Shown here: positions 35,801 through 48,155 of the stretch, piece by piece
Layout: every line of letters starts with the position of its first letter
How positions within the stretch are numbered: the stretch's first letter is position 1
NCBI GenBank assembly: GCA_963978895.1
Contig: OZ022247.1
Coordinates: 22,793,871 to 22,857,870 of the forward strand
Direction of reading: 5' to 3'
DNA: 64,000 nucleotides
Source: Erpobdella octoculata
Taxonomy: Eukaryota > Annelida > Clitellata > Hirudinida > Erpobdellidae
The notes under the pieces: generated by a model
What the model was told of the DNA's origin: nothing
Database searches by the model: none
The model's input: only the letters and a program-made list of their open reading frames with translations
Program-made: the position numbers and the translations under genes

Positions 35801-38800
35801 ATGCTTTAATTACACTGGTTTACAGTTTTGTGATTATAAATTATCAAATCTTTGTCTAACATAATTTTATTAATTATGAAAAAATTAATTTATTATTTAG
35901 CTTCAATTTGACTTTTGCTAGCGCCGTCTGGCGAATGAAATGAAATTATTGATTAATAACAGAAATAGGTGCATCGTTTGTAGTAGTTTGTACCGCAAAA
36001 TGCTTTAATTACACTGGTTAACAGCTTGATAATTATAAATTGTCAAATTTTTTTAAACATAGTTTTATTAATTAAGAAAAATTAATTTATTTTCTTGCAT
36101 AATTTTGACTTCTACTAGCGCCATCTGCCGAATGAAATAAAGTTATTGATTAATAACAGATAGGTTTGTACCGCAAAAATGATTGATTAATAGAAATTTA
36201 TTGATTAATAGAAATATGTACATTGGTACATTGAGTCGTTGTACCGCAAAATGCTTTAATTACACTGGTTTACAGTTTTGTGATTATAAATTATCAAATC
36301 TTTGTCTAACATAATTTTATTAATTATGAAAAAATTAATTCATTATTTAGCTTCAATTTGACTTTTGCTAGCGCCATCTGGCGAATGAAATGAAATTATT
36401 GATTAATAACAGAAATAGGTGCATCGTTTGTAGTAGTTTGTACCGCAAAATGCCTTAATTACACTGGTTAACAGTTTGATAATTATAAATTATCAATTTT
36501 TTTTAAACATAGTTTTATTAATTAAGAAAAATTAATTTATTTTCTTGCATAATTTTGACTTCTACTAGCGCCATCTGCCGAATTAAATAAAGTTATTGAT
36601 TAATGACAGATAGGTTTGTACCGCAAAATGCCTTTACACTGGTTTTGTGATGATAAATTATTAAATCTTTTCATAACATAATTTTATTAATTAAGAAAAA
36701 AATTAATTAATTTAATTTAATTATTCGTCATACCAAATTTTATGAACTGAATTACCAATTATGTCAAATAGAAAGTAATCCGTCAGCGATTGGTCGTTGG
36801 GAAGGTTGACATATTCCAGAATACCCTGGTTGATGTCGGACTGACGGAACGACTGGATTTCTGTATTCTGGCCGAGCAACAAGAGCTTACCATGTTTCGG
36901 CTTTTCCAGAATTCTATAAATAGCGTCGTCAGGGGCCGAGAGGTGGCTGTCCGTAATGGGCGTCGGCTTTCCGCAAACGGCATTAAGGGGTTGAATGATC
37001 GACAAGTTTACGTGCTGAGGAGCGACCACGGTCGTGGAGATTCGGTCTGGTAAGTTCGAGGTCACCTGTCTATTTATAGTAATGGGGAATTTATGTACAG
37101 ATGTTGTCGTCTGTTTGTTCTTAACGACAAAAGTGAAACCATCGTAGCAGGAATTTCCTTGGCACTCATTTGCCTCGTCGCCATCGGGAAGAACGCCCTC
37201 CTGATAACGATAGAAGAGTCTCGATTGTTGCAAGTCCTTGCGATTAAAATTAAACGCTATCGCGTTCTCATCATCATCATCATCGTTAGTTTTCACTATG
37301 AGGTCATCATCATCATCTCCACTATCATCATAATCATCATCATCAGCAGCAGCAGCAGTACGGCTACTTGACAGTAATAGCTTTCCGAAACGCGGCTGCT
37401 CGAGAATGACAAAGAGCAGACTTCCGTTTCGATTGCCGTCGTCGGCGTCCAGGACTTGAGAATCTATTTTTAACTCGCTCGAAGAGGTCGCTGAAGATTT
37501 CGATTCTATATTTAGAACGAGACCTTTGACCTTAGCGAGGATCCTATGGTCCGCTGGTCTTGACAGACCAATTTTAATTCTGAAGTTACAAGATGATGGC
37601 GAGGGTGATGAAGATGATGACGACGATGAAGAAGATGGCGATGACGACGAAGATGCTGATGATGACGATATCGAAAGTGGTGATGGAAATAGCGATTGTT
37701 GTGATGCCGGCTGGGAGGAAAAGTGTGACAGGTGACGAACAATAAAGGTGAAACGATCAGCTGTTGAATTCGCAGCTGGTTCCAGTGGCAGAGGACGGTT
37801 GTGCTGATATCTTATCAGGTTATTGTTTATATCGCTCTGCGTGAAGTTCTGTCCGCTCTCTAATTTCGTCCATACGTGATTAAATTTCTTTTCCCTTCCG
37901 CTCCCCGCTCCGGATCTCACATCTGCGCTCTCGCCTGTGCTCGCTGCATTATCGATACTGTTTCCAGCACTTCTTGTGTTTCCATGGTTTCCAGCATTAT
38001 CATCATCATCATCGCCATCATTCCGAGGCGACAGGACTGCCAGTTGCAGTTCTCCGTAGGCGGGCTCGTCTCGCAGGAAGTACAAAATATTTCTTTCGTC
38101 TCCGTTCGAGTAACTGTGCGCCAACAGGTGGAATTTCGATACGACCCCGAATTCGCCGAAGTTTACTTTTAAAGTACTTTTTCGCGTCACTTCCGGCTCC
38201 TCGTGTCCGGCCGGAAGTACGTCGCACGAGCGCTGTACCACGTGACTTCCGTCCGTGAGGCTGATTGAAAATCTGTCTTTATCGATTGGTCGGAATCCGG
38301 AGTGGGCGGAGTAGACCAGTTCTATTCTCGTCACGTTCTCGGGAATTTCCATCTCGGAAAAATTTTCTAGTCGGTTTTCATCGAGCGATGATGATGATGA
38401 TGATGATGATGACGGCTGTAGCTCGATATTTTTGTACAGTCTGCCATGTTTCGGATGTCGAGACACGAAGGCTGTGATTGGATCGTGGTGTTGAAGAAAT
38501 GATGGTGATGATGATGGTGATGATGATGATGATGACGACGACGACGATGATGATGATGATGGCGGTGTAGGGAGCGTTGATGCGGTTGAACTGTTCTCCC
38601 ACCTGTTCGGAATTAGAATCTGGAAAACGAAGAGCCGTAATAAATTAAATCCGTCAACGCGATTGTTATCAGAAATAATACGCGTGTGACATAAAAAAAA
38701 CAAAAAACCAAAGTGTTCACCTGGAATGCCTCTGACCTTGCGCCATCTTCGAAGGTCATCTGGTTTCGTTCGTCGCTGCAACTCAGCACGAAATCGATGA

Positions 38801-41800
38801 GTTTCGTGTTCATCGAGATCTCCGTCGTGACCTTGATCTGAACGAGAGGTGATTGGTTCCTACTGTCGGTGACGTAGACGAAAAACTGATCGGCCATTGG
38901 TCGGTGGCGCTTGGAGAGGGCCGAGGGAGCATATGCTATCAACTCGTTTTTGATGTCGTTCAAAGTAAAGCTCGTGATTCGCCGGCTCGTTTGGCTCCGC
39001 CCACTTCTGGAACTTGACTTTCCCCTCTCTAAGTATCCCCACGCCGGTGTTTGGGTCAGTTCGAAGGTCAGCTTGTCGTAAGCCGTATCGAGGTCATGGG
39101 CCCATAACACCGACCTAGTTATCAGAGCTGCTCCGCCGACGTTATCGACCACCAGTGGCGCATTGACCTCTATTTCTGGAGCACGGTTGTCAACGGGCAA
39201 GATGGTGATTACTAGTTCTAAAAATAGCCTTTCCTCTTTGCTATCATCATCATCATCGTCGTCGTCAGCATCTTTGTATCCACTTCTGTCTCCGATGCAG
39301 AAGAAATTGAAATGCGGTTGTTTTGATATTTCTTCCACCTTGACATTTCCTTCGTTGAAGACCTGAAAGGTCAAGGTCTCGATGACCGAGTTTTGGCCTA
39401 TTTCCTGATCTAAAAGTAAATATATTAAGATTATATTTGAAAACATGCGTGTCACCTGCCATGACTCGTGCTAACCTAGATCTGTAAAGTAGGTCACTTT
39501 GTTGGCAGCCAGTTCTGTCCAGGTGAATGTTGGAGTTTCGTTTCTGTCCAGAAGTATTTTGCCGAAGTAGGGCGCAGAAGTCAGAACGAGTCGCGCTTTC
39601 GATTCGATAAAAGTGGAATTCCTTCTCAAGACTCTCAAATGAGACGGTTTCACTTTCACTTCTTCTCCTTCGTTGATCTCGATTCTGGAAATTTGCACGT
39701 GATTTTCAAGAAGCACTGCCGCCGGACTGGCGCTTGGATCTTGGAAACTCCCAGAAGTTGGCGGGAATAATTTGAGCTGAGGACGAGCACGGATTATTAT
39801 TAATCTTTCTTTGGTCGTCACGTGTTCATCTTCCGGCAAGTAAGCCTTTAAAGCAAAAATTTGAACGCGATCCGTCGTTTGTTGTTGGTTCGTAGAGATG
39901 CTATTTATAGCACCATCATCATCATCATCATCATCGCCATCACGTCCGGGTTCAAAAACGATGCTACCTTCGTCGACGTTCTCCTGCCGGAACATGCGCA
40001 CATCTCTACTTCCGTTGGCCATGCTCACGTGGCCTCCTCTCGTCAGCCAATCAGCGTCCGAATAGAACGGTCCGAAGACCGCGCGATAAACGGCTCGGCT
40101 TCCGAAGAAAAGTTGATTTCTTGTTAGAGTGAAATTTTCGCTCGGTAGAAAGTCGAAATGCTTGATGGCAGTTTCACCGATTGTTAGAGGATTGTTCGTA
40201 TTGCTCCTTCTGCTGCTGCTGTTATTCGTGAAAACAACATTGAAAACGTGCAGCTGAGATTCGTTAGGCGGCTCCGACGAGTCTCGAAGTTTAAAGGTCA
40301 TGCTGTCTTCTCCCGAAGATTGTCGAAGTCCAGCAGCAGCAGTAGTAGCAGTAGTAGTAGTAGTAGCAGTAGTAGTAGCAGCAGTAGTAGCAGCAGCAAT
40401 AGTAGTAGTAGTAGTAGCAGTAGCAGCAGTAGTAGTAGTAGTATATTGGTAGTGAATGAAGCCCGAGGAAATCTCGGCCTGTGTGAAGGAGGTGAGGGCT
40501 CGATCGGCTCTGTCAGTTCTGAAGGGAGAAGAACGCACCAGCTTTCCGTACTGGAAAGGCTTAACGACGACGTATGTTATGCCGTCGCCGGATGCTAGTG
40601 TTTGTAAACATTTGTTTATTTTTAGCTCAGTTGGGATTCCCGACGGAAGGAGAAACAGTGAAACGTTTTTGTCGCTGGACGATCTCGGCCTCTTGGATCT
40701 TTTTATTTTATTGTTGTTGCCGTTGTTGTTGGCGTTGTCAGGATCTGTTGATGAAAGATGGTTGCACGTGATAGTAGCTGAAGTAGTTGTAGTTGTGGCA
40801 GTAGTAGTTGTAGTAGTAGCAGCTATTTCTGCAGCTGCATTAGCGTCGGTTGTCTTGTCGACGGGAGACGCTGCTGAAGCGCTGGTGTAAACTTCAAGGG
40901 GTTGGTTGACGATAAGTTCAGGTGCACTGTCGTCCAATCTAATTACTCCAAACTGGATAAAAATTTAAACCAGCGATGTGCATTATTATATAAAGTTATT
41001 CGCTAGCAGTCTACGTGTATAGATGTTTACCTGTATCCTGATTTTGATTCTGTCCCTATTGTTAAGGGTGATCTTCAAGAGTGCCCTATCCTCCCCCTTC
41101 TCCGATCCGTTGTGAATGTACACGACGCGCTGTCCAAGCAGATCGGAAATTCCAAACTTGTCCGAACTTCCTATTTCGGTACCGTTCACCTCTAAACTTC
41201 CGTACTTCAGTTTCGTTTTCCACTGGATTTCCCAGCTGCAGGAGGTCGAAGAAGTTTCGCTTTCGTTTTCGTTTCGAGGAGGCGTCATGTGGTTTCGGTT
41301 TCCGTTTGTTCTCGAAACTTCCAGAAAGCATGCACACATCTGATCGGAGTTGTTCAGGTTTCGTCGATGCAAGCACCAGCTGTTCAACTCCTCTTTCGGA
41401 AACAAAGAATTAAATGTCACCACTCGTCTTCCATCTTCCGGTACGACTAAAAGCCTCAATCTGCTGTCAGCGTAGAATCTGGATGGAAAATCTGAGCGGA
41501 TGGAGATTGAGTTTTCATTTCTCTTGATTGATTTGTGATCTTTGTACGATTTGTGATCTTTTTTGTTGTTGTTGTTGTTGTTGTTGTTGTACGGCTCGTC
41601 CTGCGCTGCTGAAATTTGAATTCTGATTCTGGCGGAAGTGCTGCTGCGCTTGAATCTCGAGTCGAAGACGTAGAAGGAGAGATCGATCTGCCTGGCGGAG
41701 GGAATGGAGGGAGAAGTGAATGATGATGATGATGACGACATAAACGGTGATACTGGTGTTGATAATGATGGAGATGGTGATGTTGATAATAATGAAGATG

Positions 41801-44381
41801 GTGAAACTGATGATGATGATCGTGACGGGAATGGTTTTAGCGAATACGTCTTCGGTCTATTAGAATATTTTTTGAGCCGTGCTTTTGAAGGTGACCTTGA
41901 CACGCGTCGAGTCACCGAGGTTGGTGACAGTGGCGGCGGTGACGATGATGACGATGACGATGACGACGATGTTGGTTGCGGTGATGATGATGACGATGAT
42001 AGTTGTGCTGATAGTAGTTCCGGAGAAAAGACGACTGCGATTCTTCCTTCTTCGATATCGGCCTGCGTGAACGTGCTCAGAATTCTTCCGGATTTCAGGT
42101 TAATCACGTGACCGAGCCGATGCCCACGCGGGTCGTTCTCGTCGTCGTCATGGGAACGAGCGAAGATCAACTTCCGTCTGTCAGTCTCTTGGTCACTGGC
42201 TCGAAGGTGTCTGTGTGTCAGTACTATCGGAAGTCTTTGGTCGAGTGCTGCTGCTGTTATGATGATGACCTGGTTGGATGAGGAGGGTTGTGATGATGAT
42301 GTTGTTGTTGCCCGTGTGCTGTTCGCTAACGGCGATGGTGGAGATGATGATGATGATGATGATGATGATAATGGCGATGATGATGATGGTGGTGGTGGAG
42401 ATGATGATAATGGTGGTGATGATGATGATAATGATGATGGTGACAATGACGATGGTGATGATGATAATGATGATGGAGGTGATGATGATAATGATGATGG
42501 TGATAATGATAATGATGATGGTGGTGATGATGATGATGGTGATGATCTTAGTGGATGTGATAAAAATGATGATGTCAAAGCAGATGACTGTGTTCCAGTG
42601 TGATGGAAAGACGTTGTTGCAGCTGGTGCAGCTGGTGCAGCTGTAGTAGTTGACGGTGAGTCGTTGAAGGCTGGTGACAGGAATGGCGATCGAGATTGAA
42701 GTGATGATGAGGTGAACGATGAGGTGATCGTTGGCGGAGGCGATGATGATGATATTGATGATGATGATGATGATGATGATGCCATCGGTGGTGGTGATGA
42801 TGATGATGACGAAGACGATGTTATTGAGGATATAAGTTGTGATTGAGATGCCGATGTCGGTGATGATATTGATGATAATGATGATAGTAGTGATGGCATG
42901 GTCGAGGGCGAAGAAATTGGCGCGGCTTGACTTTTTGACGATGGCGAAGATGTTAAACTGCGTTTAAACAATCGCCGTCTTCTCTTTTCCACGTTCTTCA
43001 AGAGATTTTTCTTAGAGCGACTGAGGTTAGGATGATGATAACGATGATGGTTGTGGTTGTGGTGGTGACGGGGGTAGTAGTCAGCATGGAGAGGGTGGTA
43101 GTTGGTGTCCTCGAGGGATCGTCGAGTTTGTTTAGGGCCTGCCCTTTCCCGAGTCTCCAGCGGCGACCATTCAGAATAAATTTCATTACCGCCTTCAATT
43201 TCGTTGGTATAAATCTGAGAGACGCCATCGATGTTTGTATCAGTTTTATCGGCACCGCCCTCTTGCGTGCTGACGACCACAGGGGCAGTGTTGGGCTTTC
43301 CGTCGATCACGTGAACCGGAAGTAGGACATTGACGCTAATTTCTTCCTTTCTAATCAGGTCGGCCGTGTCATTGTTATCATCAACGTCGTTAGTTGTCGC
43401 CGTCGTCGTCGTCTCAAACCTGATCGTCAAAGGAATATAATCAACATCCGGTGACCGACCTCCGAGGTGACGAAAACGCAGACCGGAAGTGACGAATTCC
43501 AAGCAATCTTGCGACTCGTGGGCTATTTTCCCGCCATCCTCTCTTTCCAGCTGACCCAACTCCGGATATCCGTAGCGTCCGTGGGAGTAGCGGATGCTGC
43601 AGTGAGTCACGTTTCCGGTATCTTTCCACGGATTGTAGCGGAGTCGCAAAACGTCCACTGTTATCGCCTCTGTAGTTCCGTTTACTTGTACACTCAAACT
43701 TGAGATCTTTACAAGGCCGTCGTCGTCTGATGGGCGATCTTCTATCTCTATCTCTATCAGTCCCCTGACCTCTACTTCCGGGGTAAAGTGCGGCAGGTCG
43801 ACATCGTTTGACTGGACGAGCACGAAAACGGAAATGACGTCACTACCGCAGGCGTCGCTTCCGCTGTGGTGGTAGCGAGCCAGGACGGCGTCGCTGTCGT
43901 TGCCGTGGCAACGGAACGCCTGAAATAATTTAAATTTGTTTTCAATTAAATTAAAATTAGTCGATTAAAAACAATCGCGCGCCCGTCACGGTGGCCGTTT
44001 TACCTTTGGCGCGACTCTTCCAAAACGGCCAGACAGGAGCGGCTCGCTGCTGACTTGAACGACGCACGTCCACTCGCCAGCCGCTCGATAGCCACCACGG
44101 CAGCTCGGCTCAGTCGCGGTGTGATTTTCGCTAGTCGCTGAGCCGTTATCGTCGCGGCTACAGACGTGCTCGCTTATCAAGGCAGCCAGGTCGCCGAGTC
44201 GAATCGCCACGCTGCCGCCTCTAGCGACTTTGAGTCGAATAGTCGGAAGATCTTTGAAGGAGTTTTCGAAGTGTCGCTGTACGTCGTCCGGCTGACGACC
44301 GCTAGCGCTAGCGACAGTCGCTCTCGAAGCCGCCAGATAGCAGAACAACAACACATAACGACAGAGCAACATCAACTCCAT
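32235..44381 (-). CDS. FREM1: FREM1-like extracellular matrix protein (CSPG repeats, Calx-beta, C-type lectin)
   Basis: FRAS1/FREM proteins are basement-membrane proteins joining epithelia to the underlying matrix. Twelve phase-consistent exons: 44004-44381, 41031-43919, 39476-40952, 38721-39409, 36756-38619, 34801-35728, 34523-34725, 34268-34420, 34061-34122, 33300-33420, 32633-32803 and 32235-32458, giving about 3,052 aa. ATG at 44379-44381 starts a signal peptide (LMLLCRYVLLFCYLAASRAT). CSPG repeats are marked by phrases such as FTQADIEEGRIAVVF, FTQAEISSGFIHYQY, FTLNDIKNELIAYAPS, FTQSDINNNLIRYQHN, FRQSDINQGILEYVNL and FTQLDLDEGQVAYVI. The Calx-beta domain spans exons 7-8 (FEWSVVEIAH, then VFEPGQTESAWMIELVRDD). 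The C-terminal lectin domain is in exons 11-12. The order matches vertebrate FREM1, which is about 2,180 aa; the excess is low-complexity Ser, Asp and Thr/Ala linkers coded by trinucleotide repeats. Exon 2 alone is 2.9 kb. Confidence 0.94.
32838..32972. repeat. Pentamer-based AAGGT/AGGTC tandem repeat
   Basis: Imperfect repeats of AGGTAAGGTCAGATAAGGTA lie in the FREM intron about 35 bp upstream of exon 11 on the transcribed strand. Read on the minus strand it is a CCTTACCTTACC-type tract. Confidence 0.9.
35712..36660 (-). repeat. Intronic tandem repeat carrying five copies of the FREM exon 6 acceptor
   Basis: The real acceptor GGCAG/ACGGCGCTAGCAGAAG lies at 35728. Similar text recurs at about 35937, 36124, 36377 and 36574, with the AG kept each time. 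The units of about 190-250 bp also share AATTACACTGGTTTACAG and TTTGTACCGCAAAATGC, and pair into a higher-order repeat of about 450 bp. Only the last acceptor leads into a full exon. Confidence 0.85.
41690..42900 (-). repeat. Trinucleotide (GAT/ATC) repeat field inside FREM exon 2, coding poly-Ser/Pro
   Basis: Runs of GAT on the plus strand read TCA/TCC on the coding strand, giving long Ser-Pro stretches (SSSPPSSLSLSP type) between CSPG repeats. The frame is kept open through more than 1 kb of such repeats. Confidence 0.9.
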
Positions 44382-45129
44382 GGCAACGCTCTAGCGTGAG
44401 TCATGGCTACAAACTTGTTAATAAGTTATTAATATTGAAAAAATTTTTATTTAAAATATGCGTCGTATATATGAATATGATATCTTTGGTCTTCAGTCTT
44501 TTAACGGATGCAGCAGAAGTTTTGCGACGAGTTGATGAACAATGGAGAGCGGTTTTATATATAGCAGATGGAATGGCGCGGAAATAAACAACGAGAGTTG
44601 CTTGCATTCAAAAGTTTCATTCCATATGCTCGCCTATTTCTCAATCAGTCTCTGTCAGTCTCTGTGTGCCTTTGAAAACATGTAGGTGTTTATTGCTGGG
44701 GTATTTTTCTTTCATTTAAAAGTTAAACATGTAAGTTTTATCAATTTTAAAACTATATTAGTTTGTTTGATTGATTGATTGATGTGTACGTATAATAAAC
44801 AATAATAATTATAATGATTGATTGATTTGGCAAATATTTAGTCAATTTTATACGGGCCGTCGAAAAAATGCTTTTATTTTTCTTCGGTGAATTGAATATA
44901 TCAATATATATAGTACGTTATTTTTTCGATAATGGAAATGCACCTTCCTCTCTCTCTCTCTCTCTCTCTCTCCATATCTCTTCTTTTTTGTCTCTCCAGA
45001 CCACCCCACGTTCGGCGTGACTTTTAAGACATTATATTATTTAAATATGATTTACAAGTTATCATTACTATTTCCATTATCGCTTACACACGTCAAATAT
45101 CAGCACCTCTTACTAATTTCCATCACCGC

Positions 45130-45400
45130 TGCCAGTACCATCTTCCCCCCATGCCCCCACCAATACCATCTTCCCCCCATGCCCTCACCAATACCATCTT
45201 CTCACCCATACCCTCACCAGTACCATCCTCTCCCCCCATACTCTCACCAGTACCATCTTCTCCCCCATGCCCTCACCAGTACCATCTTCTCCCCCATGCC
45301 CTCACCAGTACCATCTTCTCCCTCTATGCCCCCACCAGTACCACCCTCCCCTATACTATCACCAGTACCATCTTCCCCATACCCTCACCTTCCATGCGCA
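45130..45400. repeat. About 30-bp minisatellite
   Basis: Eight or nine degenerate units of the type CACCAGTACCATCTTCTCCC with CCATGCC between. Overlapping Pro/Ser-rich open frames are repeat artefacts. Confidence 0.85.
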
Positions 45401-46359
45401 GTCATCACCGCCACCTCCCATGGTACAACGGCCAATCAGTCGGTAAACACAGGAAGCATTGTGGCCCTTTAATTGGACATAAGTTTCCACCATTGTCCTG
45501 CTTTAACAGTCCAATCTGGTAACGAATGTACCTCACAAAGACATGCCCACATGCTACCCACCATACGTCAAACCACCCCCCCACCCCTCTTTCTCTATTC
45601 CCCCATCTCTTCGAGAACATTAAGAACCATTAATTCGTTTGTTTGTTTGTTTGTTGTGTCCTGCACATGTCTTACTCTTGTTAGTCAGAATGTCTGCCTG
45701 CTTGCATGCATGGTTGAAACTTGCTTTCTTTCCTTAAATATATTACTTTGTTTTATTACTGTTTGCTTCTTTTTAGTCTTCGTGCTTACTGGATCGAACT
45801 CCCCCCATTTAATATCTCTCTCTCTCTCTCTCGCTCTCTCTCTCTCTTCCTAACTATCCTTTTTCCCTATCCTTCTCCTATTCTCTTTTTGTTTGAGCAC
45901 AAGGGACTCAAATTGTTTGAAAGCATCTCCTAAACTGGCAACCAACTCGACATACGCAAGCGCATATTTAAGAGCTGCAATACAAAGAACAGACAGAACA
46001 GCAGCACCAGGCAGCAATCGACGGCATAGAATTGACACTTTTTATATCAATAGAATAGAAGAGATGAAGTATATAAGTAAGTTGGGAACATTGGATTGAT
46101 TGCGAACATTGTTCACTGAATGTTGTGAATGAACCAAGACGAACGTTGAACGTGTTACAGTGGTGTGAGGAGGAACTTTTCTCGAACAATGAATGAATGA
46201 ATGAAAGATAGATGGATGGCGAAGCAAATTAGAAGACAAAAATTCAGATGGAAACTTTCCTGTCTCTGCCGTAGTGGGGAGATAGAGAGATAGTAAAATA
46301 GAATGAAAGAAAGATAGAATAAAAGTGAGGACACGTGACCTATCGTGCGCGCTTCTGTG

Positions 46360-46470
46360 TGTCATATATGTCTGTGTGTATATCTATTTATGTCTGTGTG
46401 TATATCTATTTATGTCTGTGTGTATATCTATTTATGTCTGTGTGTATATCTATGTCTGTGTGTATATCTA
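46360..46470. repeat. 22-bp minisatellite
   Basis: Four to five units of TGTCTGTGTGTATATCTATT plus TA, the last ones shortened. Confidence 0.85.
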
Positions 46471-47427
46471 TGTGTAAGATGTATAGAAGAGTATTCTTGT
46501 ATGTTTGCATGTATGTAACAGTATGCATATGATGATGATGAAGAAGAAGAAACTAAGCACTTTTAAAATGCAAACGCTAACAAACAAAACAAACGATGAA
46601 ACATGTATAAACGGAAACAAAACGCAAACTCTTAAACATATGATAAAAATTTCTATAAAGTAAAATTATATAGTATATATATATATATATGTAGATGTAT
46701 TTATGTGTGTGTGTGTGTGTGTGTGCGTAATAAGGGCATGACAGAACTTATAGAAATTCCCATGACCGCTGGCAGGCTGAAAATTGCATCACCTCCGATT
46801 GGGCCAGACCCGAATGTGCCCGACCAATTGAAATGAAGTTCGTAGAAATAAAACAAATTTATTGTCAACGACATCGTCGAAAACCTGCCGTAGCAAATAA
46901 AATTAAAAACAAAACGTCACAAATTGAAAAAAATGAAAAAAAAAATCACAAAAATATTCAAATAAATAAAAATTCCCAAACATTTTTCTCTAAAAATAAA
47001 ATAATTCATATTTCTTCCACCAATAATAACAGTTTTTTAATTTAATTAATTACATTTTTAAATAATTATTTATCTTAAAAAAACAACAACAAAGAAACAG
47101 CCAATCAAATGTTGCTTCAAAGAGTTTTAATGCTTTTCTATGTTTATCAATAGTTTGTGCGATTGGGCAGAAAAGCTAAGCCTATCGTCATACGTCGTAC
47201 GTATACTGCAAGATGTCTACAGGTAAGGAGTTGCAGAAGTGATATCATTGGATGATGATAACACGACAAGTGTGTATATTGGTGTCTATATATATATAAC
47301 AAAGAGTGAAAGAAGGAAATGAAGATGAAAAACATGGCGGAAGATCGTCATCATCATCATCATCATCATGATTTGGCTAAGAGTTTGTCAACAACATCAA
47401 CATGTAATCGTGTCCACGACCACCACG

Positions 47428-48155
47428 CTACTTGGAATCTTGGGTAGAATCGGAAGGTTTCTTCACCAGCTCCTGAAAGGAGCTGGTCTTGAATTGAGAT
47501 GTCTCGCTCTGGGCAAGATCTCGCGTCGAGGAGGAAACCTTGAGGTCTCGCGAGGAGGACGAGCCGAGAGCTTCGAGATCGCTGACCGTCTCGTTGGATA
47601 ACGAAGGAGTCGTGGGAAGAGTCCGACTGATCCTGGAACTCGGTCTGCTCCAATCCAGCGAAGAAGAAGAAAAGAGTTTCCCCTTGTTCTTTAACATCAA
47701 CTCCTCTTCGTACTCTTCATCGTCATCGTTCTCATCTCGCTGGCAAGCAAACGGGTCATCTCCTTGGCAACCATTTGCAGCTTCCGTCTTGTTGTTATTG
47801 CTGTTGTTTCTGTTGGTGCAGCTGCCACCGCCGCCTCCGTCGGAGGTAAGTTTCGGTCGAGATTTTTCCGAGCGCCTGGAATTTGACGCAAAAGCCGCCC
47901 TGATGGCAGGCGAGGCCATGACCTCCGTCTTGTACTTGGGATGGTGGGGTTTCTTGAACGGCGTTGAGTCGTCCGAGACTCGACGCTTCGCCAGCAGTGA
48001 AACCGGCGTCTGGCTTCTTTTCGTCTTGATGCTCTTTTGACCCGTCGGAAGAAGTCGCGACCCCGGAGTTTTGTGACTCGCGGATGTCGTCTCGTCGGCT
48101 CCGTCTAAAGAGAGATCGGACTTGCTGCCCACTCTGCTGTTGGTTGCACTGCTGC
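47428..48155 (-). other. Last coding exon: Ser/Arg-rich tail of the spectraplakin
   Basis: It reads [18 protein letters not shown] at its start and ends DSTQDSK before TAG. Runs of Ser, Arg, Asn and Glu/Asp make it disordered. It corresponds to the GSR-type microtubule-binding tail of MACF1/dystonin. The acceptor is CAG at 48156-48158. Confidence 0.85.

Larger units (their letters stand above)
44382..47427. other. Region between FREM1-like 5' end and spectraplakin 3' end
   Basis: It holds the FREM promoter (upstream of 44,381, where the coding sequence is CpG-rich) and the spectraplakin 3' UTR, but no further gene. Content includes a CT microsatellite (44,948-44,975), a minisatellite at 45,130-45,400, another CT run at 45,820-45,848, TGTCTGTGTGTATATCTATT repeats at 46,360-46,470, a TA/GT block near 46,670-46,730, and A-rich DNA at 46,900-47,090. 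Confidence 0.6.

Noticed and set aside
42259..42646. Plus-strand acidic and Met-rich frames over the FREM gene
   Set aside because: They are shadows of the minus-strand Ser-Pro coding repeats. The minus strand has consistent exons and family motifs.
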